DNA from: Actinoplanes couchii
GTDB lineage: Bacteria > Actinomycetota > Actinomycetes > Mycobacteriales > Micromonosporaceae
Direction: 5' to 3'
DNA length: 64,000 nt
NCBI RefSeq assembly: GCF_016862075.1
Contig: NZ_BOMG01000082.1
Span: 1 to 64,000 of the forward strand
The position numbers and the translations under genes are program-made. This document shows positions 15,189-24,798 of this stretch, in pieces (the stretch's first letter is position 1; every line of letters begins with the position of its first letter). A model generated the notes under the pieces. It was not told the DNA's origin and did not search any database. It saw only the letters and a list, made by a program, of their open reading frames with translations.

Positions 15189-16142
15189 ATGGAAGAAGAC
15201 CGGAATCAACAGGAACTCATCGACGCGGAGATGCGGGACACCCGCCGGGTCGTGCTCACCCAGTTCCGGGAGCAGTTGCGCCTCACACCACAGACGTTGA
15301 CCACGGCGGATTTCCTGCGGGTGGCCGACCGGCCGGTGGTGCTCACCGCGATCACCATCGCCGCCGGTGCGGTGGCCGGCGGCTGCGTGCTGCACACCGT
15401 CCGCCCGGCCACCCGGATCCTGCGGATCGCCCGGCATCACGGGCTGCCGGCCCGGTTCGTGGAGCACTTCGCCTCGGTCGACGAGTCCACCGCCTCGACG
15501 TGTGCCGTGGCCCTGCGGACCGGGCTTCCGGTGCTTGTCGACGACGTCACCACCAGCTCGATCTTTCGGGGCCGGGGTACGTTGCGGGTCCTGCTCGACG
15601 CCGGTTCCCGCTCGGTGCACTCCTATCCGTTGCGTACCGGCCACGACGCCCTGCTCGGTGTGCTCTGCCTGCACCATCGGGTGGCCGGCCGACATCCCGG
15701 CCGGTACGAGCTGGCCGAGGCCGCGTCCCATGCCCTGTCCCACGTCGCGGCCCGCCCGTCCGCGCCGGACCGGACCGAGCCGGATCCGGTACGCCCAGCG
15801 ATCACCGTCTCGCGGACCGGCGACGTGGTCACGATCGTGGTCCGGGGCACCCTCGACGCCCTCACCGTCCCGGACCGCGCCGCCCGCATCCACGAGACGA
15901 TCAACGGTCTCGCCGAGGGCCAGGTGCTGATCGTCGATCTGAACGAGATGGACTTCCTGGCCGTCGCCGGCGCCCGTGCCCTCACCGCGGCCGCGGAACT
16001 GTGCGTCGCCCGGGGTGTGCACCACTACACGCTGATCGACCAGGACCACATTGCCCGGCGGGTGCTGACCACCCTCCGCATCGCTCCCCGCCTCCGTTTG
16101 ATCACCGACGCCACACCGGTGCTGGCCAGCCTGCTCCCCTGA
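15189..16142 (+). CDS. GAF-STAS domain regulatory protein
   Basis: A 317-residue soluble protein. Residues about 20-185 form a GAF-like domain (FVEHFASVDESTASTCAVAL, GRGTLRVLLDAGSRSVHSYP, LLGVLCLHH), as in ANTAR/GAF sensors. Residues about 205-315 form a STAS domain (VVTIVVRGTLDALT, then VLIVDLNEMDFLAVAGARAL). In anti-sigma antagonists this last region carries the phosphorylatable Ser as DSSG or DSAG; here the equivalent reads LAVAGA with no Ser, so classic phospho-control seems absent. The ATG has AGGCGG upstream. It may act as a sensor in a partner-switching stress pathway. Confidence 0.8.
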   Translation: MEEDRNQQELIDAEMRDTRRVVLTQFREQLRLTPQTLTTADFLRVADRPVVLTAITIAAGAVAGGCVLHTVRPATRILRIARHHGLPARFVEHFASVDESTASTCAVALRTGLPVLVDDVTTSSIFRGRGTLRVLLDAGSRSVHSYPLRTGHDALLGVLCLHHRVAGRHPGRYELAEAASHALSHVAARPSAPDRTEPDPVRPAITVSRTGDVVTIVVRGTLDALTVPDRAARIHETINGLAEGQVLIVDLNEMDFLAVAGARALTAAAELCVARGVHHYTLIDQDHIARRVLTTLRIAPRLRLITDATPVLASLLP

Positions 16143-16252
16143 GCGGCGCGGCGTACAGCCGACGTACAGCCGAAGTAAAGGCGGCTTCGAATACTCATCT
16201 CGAGATCGAAGGACCGCTATCCGGTACGCCGGTGGAGACAAGGATGTGGACC

Positions 16253-16873
16253 ATGCGTGACACCTATCGTCTGGGCGCCGGAGTCGTGGCACTGTGCGCG
16301 GCGGTTCTGCTGCCGAGCACGCCGGCTCTGGCCGCGGACAACGGTGGCGGTACGACGGCGGTGGCGTTCGCACCGACCGTGTGCGAGCCGAACTTCAAGG
16401 CGTACAAGGTGACGTCGGTGAAGACGCCGTGGACGGTCACCCACGCGTCGATCCACGAGAACTACAGCGGCTCCACCGAGAAGCGGACCGCGAAGGCGAG
16501 CAAGCAGACCGTCCTCAAGGCCTCCCTCAGCGTCACCTCGGGTGTCGAGGCCAAGGCCGGGGTGATCTTCGCCAAGGTGGACAGCAAGGTCGAGTTCACC
16601 GTCGCGGGTGAGGGCCAGAAGACGAAGTCGTCCTCGGTGACCGTCACCAGCACCATGAAGTCGGGGCGGCGCTACGTCTTCTTCGCCGGCCGCCGCAAGG
16701 TCACCGGCGAGTGGACCATGACCCAGTGCAACTCCCGGGGCACCGCGTCGTCGGTGAAGGGCCGTGGCAAGGTCGCCACCTTCGACAAGGTCGAGGGCAC
16801 CGGCTCGGTGTGGTGCGGCGCCAAGCCGAAGGCCGGCACCCTCGCCGCCAAGGCCAAGAAGCTCTACTGCTGA
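16253..16873 (+). CDS. secreted protein of unknown function
   Basis: A 206-residue exported protein. The signal peptide ends at PALAADN (about residue 27). The mature protein is Lys/Ser/Thr-rich and predicted beta-strand-rich (VTHASIHENYSGSTEKRTAK, KSSSVTVTSTMKSGRRYVFF), with four Cys, one near each end and one in MTQCNSRG. Similar secreted proteins occur across actinomycetes but I know no function. The ATG at 16253 has AAGGA 8 nt upstream; an ATG three codons earlier is possible. A GC-rich hairpin follows, so it is probably a single-gene transcript. Confidence 0.75.
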   Translation: MRDTYRLGAGVVALCAAVLLPSTPALAADNGGGTTAVAFAPTVCEPNFKAYKVTSVKTPWTVTHASIHENYSGSTEKRTAKASKQTVLKASLSVTSGVEAKAGVIFAKVDSKVEFTVAGEGQKTKSSSVTVTSTMKSGRRYVFFAGRRKVTGEWTMTQCNSRGTASSVKGRGKVATFDKVEGTGSVWCGAKPKAGTLAAKAKKLYC

Positions 16874-16904
16874 TCGGCTGCTCATTCGTCAGCGGCAACC
16901 TGGA

Positions 16905-16936
16905 CCGGGCCGCCGCCGGACACTCCGGCGGCCCGG
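16905..16936 (+). terminator. hairpin terminator after secreted-protein gene
   Basis: The perfect 11-bp arms CCGGGCCGCCG and CGGCGGCCCGG, loop of 10 nt, no T tract. It ends 15 bp before the SDR start codon, so it could also affect that gene's leader. Confidence 0.65.
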
Positions 16937-16951
16937 ACATCAGGGGGACAG

Positions 16952-17743
16952 ATGGATCTGCAGCTGACAGGCAGGACCGCGTTCGTCAGCGGATCCCGGC
17001 GCGGCATCGGTTACGCGATCGCGAAGGCACTGGCCGCCGAGGGCGCCGGAGTGATCCTCAACGGCCGTGATCCGGTGCTGCTGGACCGGGCCGTCGGGGC
17101 GTTGCGTCACGAGGTGCCCGGTGCGTCCGTCCGCGGTCTGGCCGCCGACTTCGCGGTCACCGGGGACGTCGACCGGTTGTGCGAGCAGGTGCCGGACGTC
17201 GACATTCTGATCAACAACGTCGGCCTCTTCGAGGTCAAGCCCTTCGACCTGGTCTCCGACGACGACTGGCGGCGCTACTACGAGGTCAACGTGCTCAGCG
17301 GTGTCCGGCTGGCCCGGCGGCTGCTGCCCGCGATGCTGGACCGGTGCTGGGGACGGATCGTGTTCGTCAGCAGCGAATCGGGGGTCGACGTGCCGGCCGA
17401 CATGATCCATTACGGCACGTCCAAGGCGGCGATGCTCGCGGTCGGCAACGGTCTGGCGAAGCTCACCCGGGGCACCGCCGTGACGGTGAACTCGGTGCTG
17501 GGCGGCCCGACCTACTCCGACGGCGTCGCCGGCACGGTCCGGGAGCTGGCGGCCGCCCGGGCGATCCCGGAGGAGCAGATGAAGGCGGCGATCATCGGCG
17601 CCAACCGGACCTCCCTGCTGGAACGCTTCATCGAGCCGGCCGAGATCGCCGACGCGGTCACCTTCCTCGCCAGCCCCCGTGCGTCCGCGATCAACGGTTC
17701 GGCGGTACGCGTCGACGGAGGTGTGCTCACCACCCTGCTCTGA
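16952..17743 (+). CDS. short-chain dehydrogenase/reductase
   Basis: A 263-residue classical SDR. The coenzyme loop reads SGSRRGIGYAIA, the basic Arg pair suggesting NADP(H). DINVLINNVG replaces the usual NNAG. The catalytic set is Ser in FVSSESG plus Y-x-x-x-K in YGTSK. The C-terminus has the FLASPRASAINGSAVRVDGG ending of acyl-carrier reductase-like members. An insertion-like segment (about residues 190-225) before EIADAVTFL matches SDRs of unknown substrate. The SARP-type regulator gene begins 39 bp downstream on the same strand and may be co-transcribed. Confidence 0.9.
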   Translation: MDLQLTGRTAFVSGSRRGIGYAIAKALAAEGAGVILNGRDPVLLDRAVGALRHEVPGASVRGLAADFAVTGDVDRLCEQVPDVDILINNVGLFEVKPFDLVSDDDWRRYYEVNVLSGVRLARRLLPAMLDRCWGRIVFVSSESGVDVPADMIHYGTSKAAMLAVGNGLAKLTRGTAVTVNSVLGGPTYSDGVAGTVRELAAARAIPEEQMKAAIIGANRTSLLERFIEPAEIADAVTFLASPRASAINGSAVRVDGGVLTTLL

Positions 17744-17782
17744 CATCCACGCTGCTCTGATCTTCCGGAGTAGCGTGACGGC

Positions 17783-19723
17783 GTGATCCGATTCGGCGTT
17801 CTCGGGCCGGTGGCCGCCGAGGACTCCCGGGGCCGGCCGGTCGCGCTCAAGGGCCCGATGCACCGCGCGGTGCTGGGCCGTCTGCTGGTCGCGCGCCGCC
17901 GGGTCGTACCGCTGAATGATCTGATCGATGATCTCTGGGTCTCGCCGCCGGAGGGTGCGGTGGCCGCGGTGCGGACGTTCGTCGCGGCGCTGCGCCGGGC
18001 GATCGAACCCGATCGTCCGGCACGGGCTCCGGCGACGCTGCTGGTGACACAGGGCCTCGGGTACGCCTTGCGATGCGAGACCGACCAGGTGGACGCGTGG
18101 CGGTTCGAACAGGCCGTCACCGCGGATCCGGGCGCGGATCCGGACCGGCTGGACGAGGCGCTCTCCTGGTGGCGTGGTCCGGCGTACGCCGATTTCCCGG
18201 ACGCCGCCTGGCCCCGCGCCGATCGCGCCCGTCTCGCCGAGTTGCGCCTGCAGGCCGTGGAGCAGCGGGCCCGGCTGCGCATCGACCGGGGACGCGCCGC
18301 CGAGGCCGTCCCGGACCTGGACGAGCACGTCACCGCCCACCCCTGGCGGGAACGGGGCTGGCATCTGCTGGCTCTGGCGCTGTACCGGTCCGGTCGGCAG
18401 GGTGACGCGCTCGCCGTGCTGCGCCGGGCCCGGGAGCTGCTCGCCGGGCGGCTCGGGGTGGAACCCGGCGCGGACCTGCGCACCCTGGAGACCGGCATCC
18501 TGCGGCAGGACCCGCGCCTGGACGCACCGGCCGAGGACCCGGCCGGTGCGGTGCTGCGGCGGGCCGCGTCCGCCTACGGGCAGGTGGGCGCCGGGGTGCG
18601 CCTGGAATCGGCGATCGGGCTGCTGCGCAACCTGGCCGTCACCGGCCCCGGCGGCCTGGAGGTGGCCCGGGAGCAGCGGGCGGCGGCGGTCGCCGCGGCC
18701 GAGCAACTGGGCGACCCCGGGCTGACCGCGCGGGTGATCGGCGCCTACGACGTGCCGGCGATCTGGCCGCGCGCCGACGACGCCGGGCAGGCCGCCGGAA
18801 TCGTCGCCGCCGCCGAACGGGCCCTCGCGGTGCTCCCACCGGACGGCCCCGGCCCGATCCGGGCCCGGCTGCTGGCCACCATCGCCCTGGAATCGCGCGG
18901 AACCCGTGACCCTCACCCACCGGACTGCGCCCGGCGGGCCGAGACGATCGCCCGGGCGGCCGACGACCCCGCGCTGCTCGCGTTCGTGCTGAACGGCGTT
19001 TTCATGCAGAGCTGCCGGTCCGCCGGTGGATCGGTGCGCCGGGATCGGATCGGGGCCGAACTGATCGGGTTGGCAGCCCGGCACGGGATGGCCACGGTGG
19101 AGGTTCTGGGCCGGCTGATCCGGCTCCAGTCGGCAGGCGCGGTGGCCGCTTTCGATCACGCCGACGAGCACGCGCGGGCCGCCGACGACCTGGCCGCCCG
19201 GCACGGGATCCCGCTGGTCGGCGTGTTCACCCAGTGGTACCGGGCGCTCCGTGCCGACCTGGCCGAGCGGGTGCCGGTGGAGCGGGCCGAGGCGCTGTAC
19301 CGGGCCGCGGCGGTCCGATTGGAGAACGCCGGGATGCCCGGCCTGCGCGACGGTCTGCTGCCTCTGGCGCTGCTGGGTCTGCGGCTGCGGCACGGGCTGC
19401 GAGCCGACGCGGGGGACGACGACTGGGGGCCGTTCGAGCCGTGGGTGCGGCCGCTGCTCGAACCCGGCCGGATCGTGCTCGCCGAGGTTCCGGATCCGCC
19501 CGCCGACCTGCTCGCCGAGGCGATGTGGTGCCTGCTGGGGCGGGCCGCGATCACGGCCGGCGACCGGCCCGCGATGATCCGGGTCCGGCGGGCCCTGACA
19601 CCCGCCGCGGCGGAGTGGGCCGGGGCGGCGAGCGGGATGCTGACGGTCGGATCGGTGGCTGATCACCTGGCGGCGCTGGACGAGGCTCTCGGATCCGCCG
19701 CCGTCTATCCTGGTAGGAGTTGA
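17783..19723 (+). CDS. SARP/BTAD-domain regulator with TPR-like C-terminus
   Basis: A 646-residue regulator. An OmpR-type winged helix (residues about 10-95; LLVARRRVVPLNDLIDDLW) and a bacterial transcriptional activation domain (about 100-245; HPWRERGWHLLALALYRSGRQGDALAVLRRARELLAGRLGVEPG) are the SARP hallmarks. No NB-ARC ATPase follows, unlike AfsR. The last 400 residues are helical, Ala-rich, TPR/LAL-like repeats. It starts at a GTG. SARPs generally activate secondary-metabolite genes, but no biosynthetic cluster is adjacent, so the target may be the SDR or lie elsewhere. Confidence 0.88.
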   Translation: MIRFGVLGPVAAEDSRGRPVALKGPMHRAVLGRLLVARRRVVPLNDLIDDLWVSPPEGAVAAVRTFVAALRRAIEPDRPARAPATLLVTQGLGYALRCETDQVDAWRFEQAVTADPGADPDRLDEALSWWRGPAYADFPDAAWPRADRARLAELRLQAVEQRARLRIDRGRAAEAVPDLDEHVTAHPWRERGWHLLALALYRSGRQGDALAVLRRARELLAGRLGVEPGADLRTLETGILRQDPRLDAPAEDPAGAVLRRAASAYGQVGAGVRLESAIGLLRNLAVTGPGGLEVAREQRAAAVAAAEQLGDPGLTARVIGAYDVPAIWPRADDAGQAAGIVAAAERALAVLPPDGPGPIRARLLATIALESRGTRDPHPPDCARRAETIARAADDPALLAFVLNGVFMQSCRSAGGSVRRDRIGAELIGLAARHGMATVEVLGRLIRLQSAGAVAAFDHADEHARAADDLAARHGIPLVGVFTQWYRALRADLAERVPVERAEALYRAAAVRLENAGMPGLRDGLLPLALLGLRLRHGLRADAGDDDWGPFEPWVRPLLEPGRIVLAEVPDPPADLLAEAMWCLLGRAAITAGDRPAMIRVRRALTPAAAEWAGAASGMLTVGSVADHLAALDEALGSAAVYPGRS

Positions 19724-19950
19724 CCAGCCGGACCGCGCCACCGGCCGCCGACGAGACACGTCTCGCCGACGGCCGGGCGGTCCCGATCTGCGACCCCCCG
19801 TACCGCCGCAGAGAGGGAGACCGTGACCAGGATGAGGCATGGTTGTCCGCACGTGACCGGGCCGTTGCCTGTCCGTTTCCGCGTACCGGCAGGTCATCGG
19901 GGTTGTTCCGATCGTCCTGCACAGGACAACCGACGTGAACACGTGACGGC

Positions 19951-22671
19951 ATGACCGGCCCGGGATCGGCGAAACGGGAGCTGCGGGACCGATTCGCCGA
20001 GTTGTACGAGGCCGCCGGGAAACCGCTGTACGCGACGGTCGCCCGGCACACCCGCTTCAACCTCGAGGAAGCCGGAACTCCGGCCGCGAACATCGACAAG
20101 CAGCGGATCTCCAGTTGGCTGTCCGCGGCGAACCCGATGACCCCGGACACCTTCGCCAAGCTGGAGGCGTTCGTCGCCGCCCTCGGTGAACTGGCCGGGA
20201 AACGGCGGGCCACCGTGCCGACCTGGAGCCAGCAGGACTGGCGGTCCTGCTGGGAGCGGGCCCGGCGACGGCAGCGGACCAGACCCGCCGAGCACCGGGC
20301 CGACGGGCCACGCGCCCGCTGGGCTCTGCCGCCGGACACGCTGGCCTTCACCGGGCGTACCGAGGAGATCGATCAGCTCGTCGCGTCCGCCACCGGCGGC
20401 GTGGTCTCGATCCACGCCGTCGACGGGATGCCCGGCGTGGGCAAGACCGCCCTGGCCGTGCACGCGGCGCACCGGTTCGCGGACCGGTTCCCCGGCGGCC
20501 GGATCTTCCTCGACCTGCACGCCCACACCCCCGGCCAGACCCCCACCGATCCGGCCGACGCCCTGGCCACCCTGCTGACCGCGGACGGGGTCGACCCGCG
20601 GTACGTCCCGGAGTCGCTGGACGGCCGGGCCGCGCTGTGGCGGGACCGGTCGGCGGCCAAACGGATCCTGCTGGTGATCGACAACGCGGCCAGCAGCGAG
20701 CAGATCAACCCGCTGCTGCCCGGCAACCCGGAGTGCGCGGTGCTGGTCACCAGCCGCCGCCGGCTCGGTGACCTGCCCGGCCGGACCAGGCACGTCACAC
20801 TGGGTCTGCTGCCGCCGCGACAGGCCCGGGCGATGTTCCTGAGCCAGGCGCCGCGGGCCGCCACCGAGCCGGTCGAAGAGGTCGACGAGGTGGTCGCGCT
20901 GGCCGGGCGGCTGCCGCTGGCGATCTCCCTGCTGGCGAAGGTCTACACCGCGCACCGGGTGTGGACGCTCGCCGACCTGCGCACCGAGATCCGGGCCCGG
21001 CTGCTGACCCTGACCGCCGAGCACGCCACCGTGGCGGCCGCGTTCGACGTCTCGTACGACACGCTGCCCACCGACCGGCAGGAGTTCCTGCTGCACCTGG
21101 CGTTGCACCCGGGCACCGACGTCGACCCGTTCGCGGCGGCCGTGCTGACCGGCCGTGATCTCGACGAGGCGGTGGCGCAGCTGGACGCCCTGCACCGGGA
21201 GAACCTGCTGATCGAGGTCGGTTACCGCCGGTACGGGGTGCACGACCTGATCCGCAGCTACGTCGAGACACGGTCCGGTGATCTGCCGGAACGGACCCGG
21301 CAGGACGCGCTGAACCGGCTGCTCGACTTCTACCAGCACACCTCCGGGATCGTCAGCCGCCACCTGCTGCCGTACATCCAGTCGTCGCCTGCCGACATCA
21401 CCCCGGACTGGGCCGGGCCCGAGCTGACCAGCAGCACGTCCGCGCTGGCCTGGGCCCGGACCGAACGCGCCAACCTGCTGGCCGCCCTGGCCGGGGCGCG
21501 CACCGGGGATCCGGCCCGGTTCATCGGGTTCGCCGCCAGCCTGGCCGGTCTGCTCCGGATGGACGGCCCGTGGACCGAGACGCTGGCGACATACGAGGCG
21601 GCCGCCGCCGCGGCGCAATCCCGGGACGATCGGTGGGCGTACGCGTACGCCCTGCTCTGTCTCGGTGACACCAACCGCCTGCGCAGCGACTACGACAGTG
21701 CCGACGCGAACCTCGCGCAGGCTCTTGATCTCTACCGGGATCTGGGCTCGCGCCTCGGTGAGGGCAACACCCTGCTGCAGCTCGGCATGGTGCGGTACTG
21801 CGTCGGCGACCACCCGGCCGCGGTGACGCTGCTGGAACAGGCCCTGGAACGGTACGTGGAGCTGGGCGACCGGCGCGGTGAGGCCAACGCGCTGATGAAC
21901 CTGGGCGTGGTGCGCTACATGGGTTCCGACCTGTCCGGCGCGGTCGATCTGCTGAACCGGTCGCTGGGCCCGTCGCGTGAGCTGAACGACCTGCCGACCA
22001 CGTCGTCGGTGCTGATGGTGCTGGGGTACGTGTACCGGATCCGCGGCGAGTACGCGGCTGCCGAAGCGGCGCTGACCGAGGGGCTGGCGCAGAGCCGGGA
22101 ACTCGGCGACCGGTGGCGGGAGTCGAACACGCTGAGCTACCTGGGTGACGTCCTGCACCGCATCGGGGACCGGGCCGGGGCGGCCGAGGCGCTGGCCCTC
22201 TCGGTCGAGCGCAGCCGGGAGGTCGGCAGCCGGCTCGGCCTCGCCACCGGGCTGGTCTTCCTCGGCACGCTGCTCCGGGAGAACGGCGATCCCACCACCG
22301 CGATCACCACCCTGACCGAGGCCATCGAGCTGGTCCGTGAGCTGGGCATCCGCGGCGGCGAGGTGGAGGCGCTGAACGCTCTGGGCGCGGCGTACCGGGA
22401 TCTCGGTGACCTGGAGTCGGCCGCCGATCATCACCAGCGGGCCCTGGCTCTGGCCCAGGAGATCGACAGCACCGTCGACGAGGCGCACTCGTACGCCGGG
22501 ATGGGCCGGACCGAGCTGGCGGCGAACCGGCGGCACCTGGCGGTGGAGCATCTGCGGACCGCGCTGGCCCTGCTCACCAAGGTCGGCGCGGGGGAGGCCA
22601 CCGAGGTCGCCGAGGAACTCGGCCGGATCGAGACCCTGCCGGATGAACCGGGCGATCGGCGGCAAAAGTGA
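19951..22671 (+). CDS. STAND NTPase with TPR repeats (AfsR-like, no SARP domain)
   Basis: A 906-residue protein. Residues 1-110 are a charged helical domain resembling an atypical HTH (ELYEAAGKPLYATVARHTRF, RISSWLSAANPMTPDTFAKL). An NB-ARC/STAND ATPase follows, with Walker A GMPGVGKTAL near 165, Walker B RILLVIDNA, an ARC GRLPLAIS motif and the VHDLIRSY box. About nine TPR units fill residues 530-890 (repeating GDHPAAVTLLEQAL and LGDRWRESNTLSYLGDV patterns). This is an AfsR-type core without the N-terminal SARP, which lies in the gene just upstream. ATP-dependent oligomeric signalling is the family role; the ligand is unknown. Confidence 0.9.
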   Translation: MTGPGSAKRELRDRFAELYEAAGKPLYATVARHTRFNLEEAGTPAANIDKQRISSWLSAANPMTPDTFAKLEAFVAALGELAGKRRATVPTWSQQDWRSCWERARRRQRTRPAEHRADGPRARWALPPDTLAFTGRTEEIDQLVASATGGVVSIHAVDGMPGVGKTALAVHAAHRFADRFPGGRIFLDLHAHTPGQTPTDPADALATLLTADGVDPRYVPESLDGRAALWRDRSAAKRILLVIDNAASSEQINPLLPGNPECAVLVTSRRRLGDLPGRTRHVTLGLLPPRQARAMFLSQAPRAATEPVEEVDEVVALAGRLPLAISLLAKVYTAHRVWTLADLRTEIRARLLTLTAEHATVAAAFDVSYDTLPTDRQEFLLHLALHPGTDVDPFAAAVLTGRDLDEAVAQLDALHRENLLIEVGYRRYGVHDLIRSYVETRSGDLPERTRQDALNRLLDFYQHTSGIVSRHLLPYIQSSPADITPDWAGPELTSSTSALAWARTERANLLAALAGARTGDPARFIGFAASLAGLLRMDGPWTETLATYEAAAAAAQSRDDRWAYAYALLCLGDTNRLRSDYDSADANLAQALDLYRDLGSRLGEGNTLLQLGMVRYCVGDHPAAVTLLEQALERYVELGDRRGEANALMNLGVVRYMGSDLSGAVDLLNRSLGPSRELNDLPTTSSVLMVLGYVYRIRGEYAAAEAALTEGLAQSRELGDRWRESNTLSYLGDVLHRIGDRAGAAEALALSVERSREVGSRLGLATGLVFLGTLLRENGDPTTAITTLTEAIELVRELGIRGGEVEALNALGAAYRDLGDLESAADHHQRALALAQEIDSTVDEAHSYAGMGRTELAANRRHLAVEHLRTALALLTKVGAGEATEVAEELGRIETLPDEPGDRRQK

Positions 22672-22696
22672 CGAATGCTGTCGTTAACGTGCGGTT

Positions 22697-23842
22697 ATGG
22701 CTACCAAGAGAAGACTGGCTCTGATCTGGCTCACCGCCGCTCTGATCGCGCCGCAACCCGCGTTCGCCGCGATGCCGGAACCGGACGACGTCCGGCCCCG
22801 CGCCGTCGTGCCCGGGGAGAACGGGCGCATCGCGGTACGCCCGGACGGCAAGGTGTTCGCCACCGTGACCGCCGGGACGGTACGGCAGTGGAGCTCGGTG
22901 ACCGGCGAATCGGCCGAGCCCGCGATCACCGGGATCACCGGAACGGTCCACGCCCTGGAGTACAACTCGGACGGGAAACTGCTGGCCGTCGCCGGTGAGA
23001 GCGGGGTGTCGCTGTGGGAGTCCGACTCCGGGAAACGGTCCGGGACGCCGCTGGTCGGCCACGTCGGCGGGGTGCGCTCGGTGGTTTTCAGCGCCAACGG
23101 ACTGTGGATGGCCACCGCCGGTGACGACGGGACGGCGCGGGTGTGGGACTCGTCCACCGGGCGGGCGGCGTACACCCTGACCGGGCACACCGGCGGCGTC
23201 CGCTCGGTGGTCTTCAGCCGGGACGGGAAACGCCTGGTCACCGCCGGTGTCGACAACACGGTGCGGCTGTGGGATCCGGCCACCGGCCGGGCCGTCGGTG
23301 ACCCGCTGACGGTGAACCCCGGCCCGGTCTACGCGACGAGTTTCAGCCCCGACGGGCGGCTGCTGGCCGCGTCCGGCGGCAGCAACGTGGTGCGGTTCTG
23401 GAACCCGGCCACCGGCGAACCGGCCGGCGAGCCGATCGTCACCAACTCCGGCCCGGTGTACGCCCTCACGTTCAGCATCGGCAAGAAGCTCCTGGCCACC
23501 TCGTCCGGCGGGAACCACTCCGTCCAGCTGTGGAACACCAGGACCCGGGAGCCGGCCGCCGCGACCCTGGCCGGTCACACCGGGCCGGTGCGCGCCATGC
23601 GGTTCGGCCGGGTCGGGAACCTGCTGGTCACCGGCAGCGACGACGGCACCGTCCGGCTGTGGGACACCGCGACCGGACGGCTGGAGGGCGACCCGTTGAC
23701 CGGGCACGACGGCAAGGTCTGGGCGCTGCGGATCCTGCCCGGTGGAAAACGCCTGCTCACCGCCGCCGCCGACGGCAAGGTCCGGCTGTGGCGGACCGCC
23801 GACGTCACCGCACCGCGCGCAGCCCGGTCGCCGGGAAGATGA
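22697..23842 (+). CDS. secreted WD40-repeat beta-propeller protein
   Basis: A 381-residue protein with a signal peptide (cleavage after FAA or AFA, about residue 25) and then seven or eight WD40 blades (VRSVVFSANG..ATAGDDGTARVWD; VRSVVFSRDG..TAGVDNTVRLWD; TGSDDGTVRLWD). WD40 domains are usually cytosolic scaffolds, so a wholly secreted propeller is less common. It starts 26 bp after the STAND-TPR gene, probably in the same operon; STAND and WD40 modules are often fused elsewhere, so the two may cooperate. The 3' end overlaps the convergent repressor gene by 38 bp. Confidence 0.88.
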   Translation: MATKRRLALIWLTAALIAPQPAFAAMPEPDDVRPRAVVPGENGRIAVRPDGKVFATVTAGTVRQWSSVTGESAEPAITGITGTVHALEYNSDGKLLAVAGESGVSLWESDSGKRSGTPLVGHVGGVRSVVFSANGLWMATAGDDGTARVWDSSTGRAAYTLTGHTGGVRSVVFSRDGKRLVTAGVDNTVRLWDPATGRAVGDPLTVNPGPVYATSFSPDGRLLAASGGSNVVRFWNPATGEPAGEPIVTNSGPVYALTFSIGKKLLATSSGGNHSVQLWNTRTREPAAATLAGHTGPVRAMRFGRVGNLLVTGSDDGTVRLWDTATGRLEGDPLTGHDGKVWALRILPGGKRLLTAAADGKVRLWRTADVTAPRAARSPGR

Positions 23843-24650
23843 GGGACCGCAACGCCGTCTCGGCGGCCGCGTCCGCCGGGGTGACCACCGAGAGCCGCTG
23901 ACCGGAACCGTCCTGGACGGCCAGCACGTCGTAGCGCACGGTCATCACCCCGGCGGTCGGATGCAGGATGCGCTTGGTGCCGCTGACCCGCTCCTGCACG
24001 GTCTGGTCGTCCCACCAGGCCGCGAACTCGGCACTGCGCAGGCGCAGGTCGGCGACCAGGGCGAGGAGCCTGGGGTCGTCCGGGTGCTTGATCAGATTGG
24101 CCCGCAGGTTGCCGACGTGCTCACGGGCGATCCTGCTCCAGTCCAGCTGGAAGTCACGGACGCCGGCATCGAGGAAGAGCGGGGCCGCCGTGTTCGTCCC
24201 GGCGGCGAAACCCGGGCCGAACAGGGCCGTCGCCGCCGCGTTGTGGGCGAGCACGTCGAACCGGAAATCCACGATCCAGGCCGGGGTGGCCGTCATGCTG
24301 TGCAGCAGCACCCGCAACGACTCGCTCGCCGGCGCCGGCACGTGCCGTGCGGGCGGGGCCTCACCCCGGGCGATCAGGTGCAGATGGTGCCGCTCCGCCT
24401 CGGACAGCCGCAGGGCCTGCGCCACCGCGTCCAGCACGGCGGTGCCGGGGACACCGACCCGGCCCTGCTCCAACCGGATGTACCAGTCGATGCTGACCGC
24501 CGCGAGCTGCGCGACCTCCTGCCGCCGCAGGCCCGGGGTGCGGCGGCGGCCCAGCTCCGGCAGGCCGGCGTCGGCCGGGCGCAGACGCGCTCGTTTCGCC
24601 CGCAGGAACGCCGACAGCTCGGGCCGGTTCGTGACTCGGGGCGCTGACAC
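23805..24650 (-). CDS. XRE-family regulator with MmyB-like ligand domain
   Basis: A 281-residue repressor-like protein. An N-terminal XRE HTH (RTPGLRRQEVAQLAAVSIDWYIRLEQGR, residues about 35-70) is followed by the PAS-like MmyB domain (WIVDFRFDVLAHNAAATALFG, then NLRANLIKHPDDPRL and YDVLAVQDGSG). Such regulators typically control a divergent SDR or small-enzyme gene; here the divergent neighbour is the PEBP protein 148 bp away. The GTG start is supported by position and homology. It converges on the WD40 gene with a short overlap. Confidence 0.92.
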   Translation of the reverse strand: MSAPRVTNRPELSAFLRAKRARLRPADAGLPELGRRRTPGLRRQEVAQLAAVSIDWYIRLEQGRVGVPGTAVLDAVAQALRLSEAERHHLHLIARGEAPPARHVPAPASESLRVLLHSMTATPAWIVDFRFDVLAHNAAATALFGPGFAAGTNTAAPLFLDAGVRDFQLDWSRIAREHVGNLRANLIKHPDDPRLLALVADLRLRSAEFAAWWDDQTVQERVSGTKRILHPTAGVMTVRYDVLAVQDGSGQRLSVVTPADAAAETALRSLIFPATGLRAVR

Positions 24651-24798
24651 CAGCCCAGTCTGCTCCCCGGCGGAGCCGGTCGTCGACCGGGCAAGGTAGC
24701 ACTCCGGATACCAGCATCCCGAGGATCTCCCTGGCCGTCGTCACCTGCCGCAGGCTTCTCGGTGTCAGCAGGACACCACCGGAACGGAGCACCATCCC

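Noticed and set aside
16940-19942. 1000-codon minus-strand frame opposite the SDR and SARP genes
   Set aside because: Shadow frame in GC-rich DNA; spans two well-supported plus-strand genes and has no domain.
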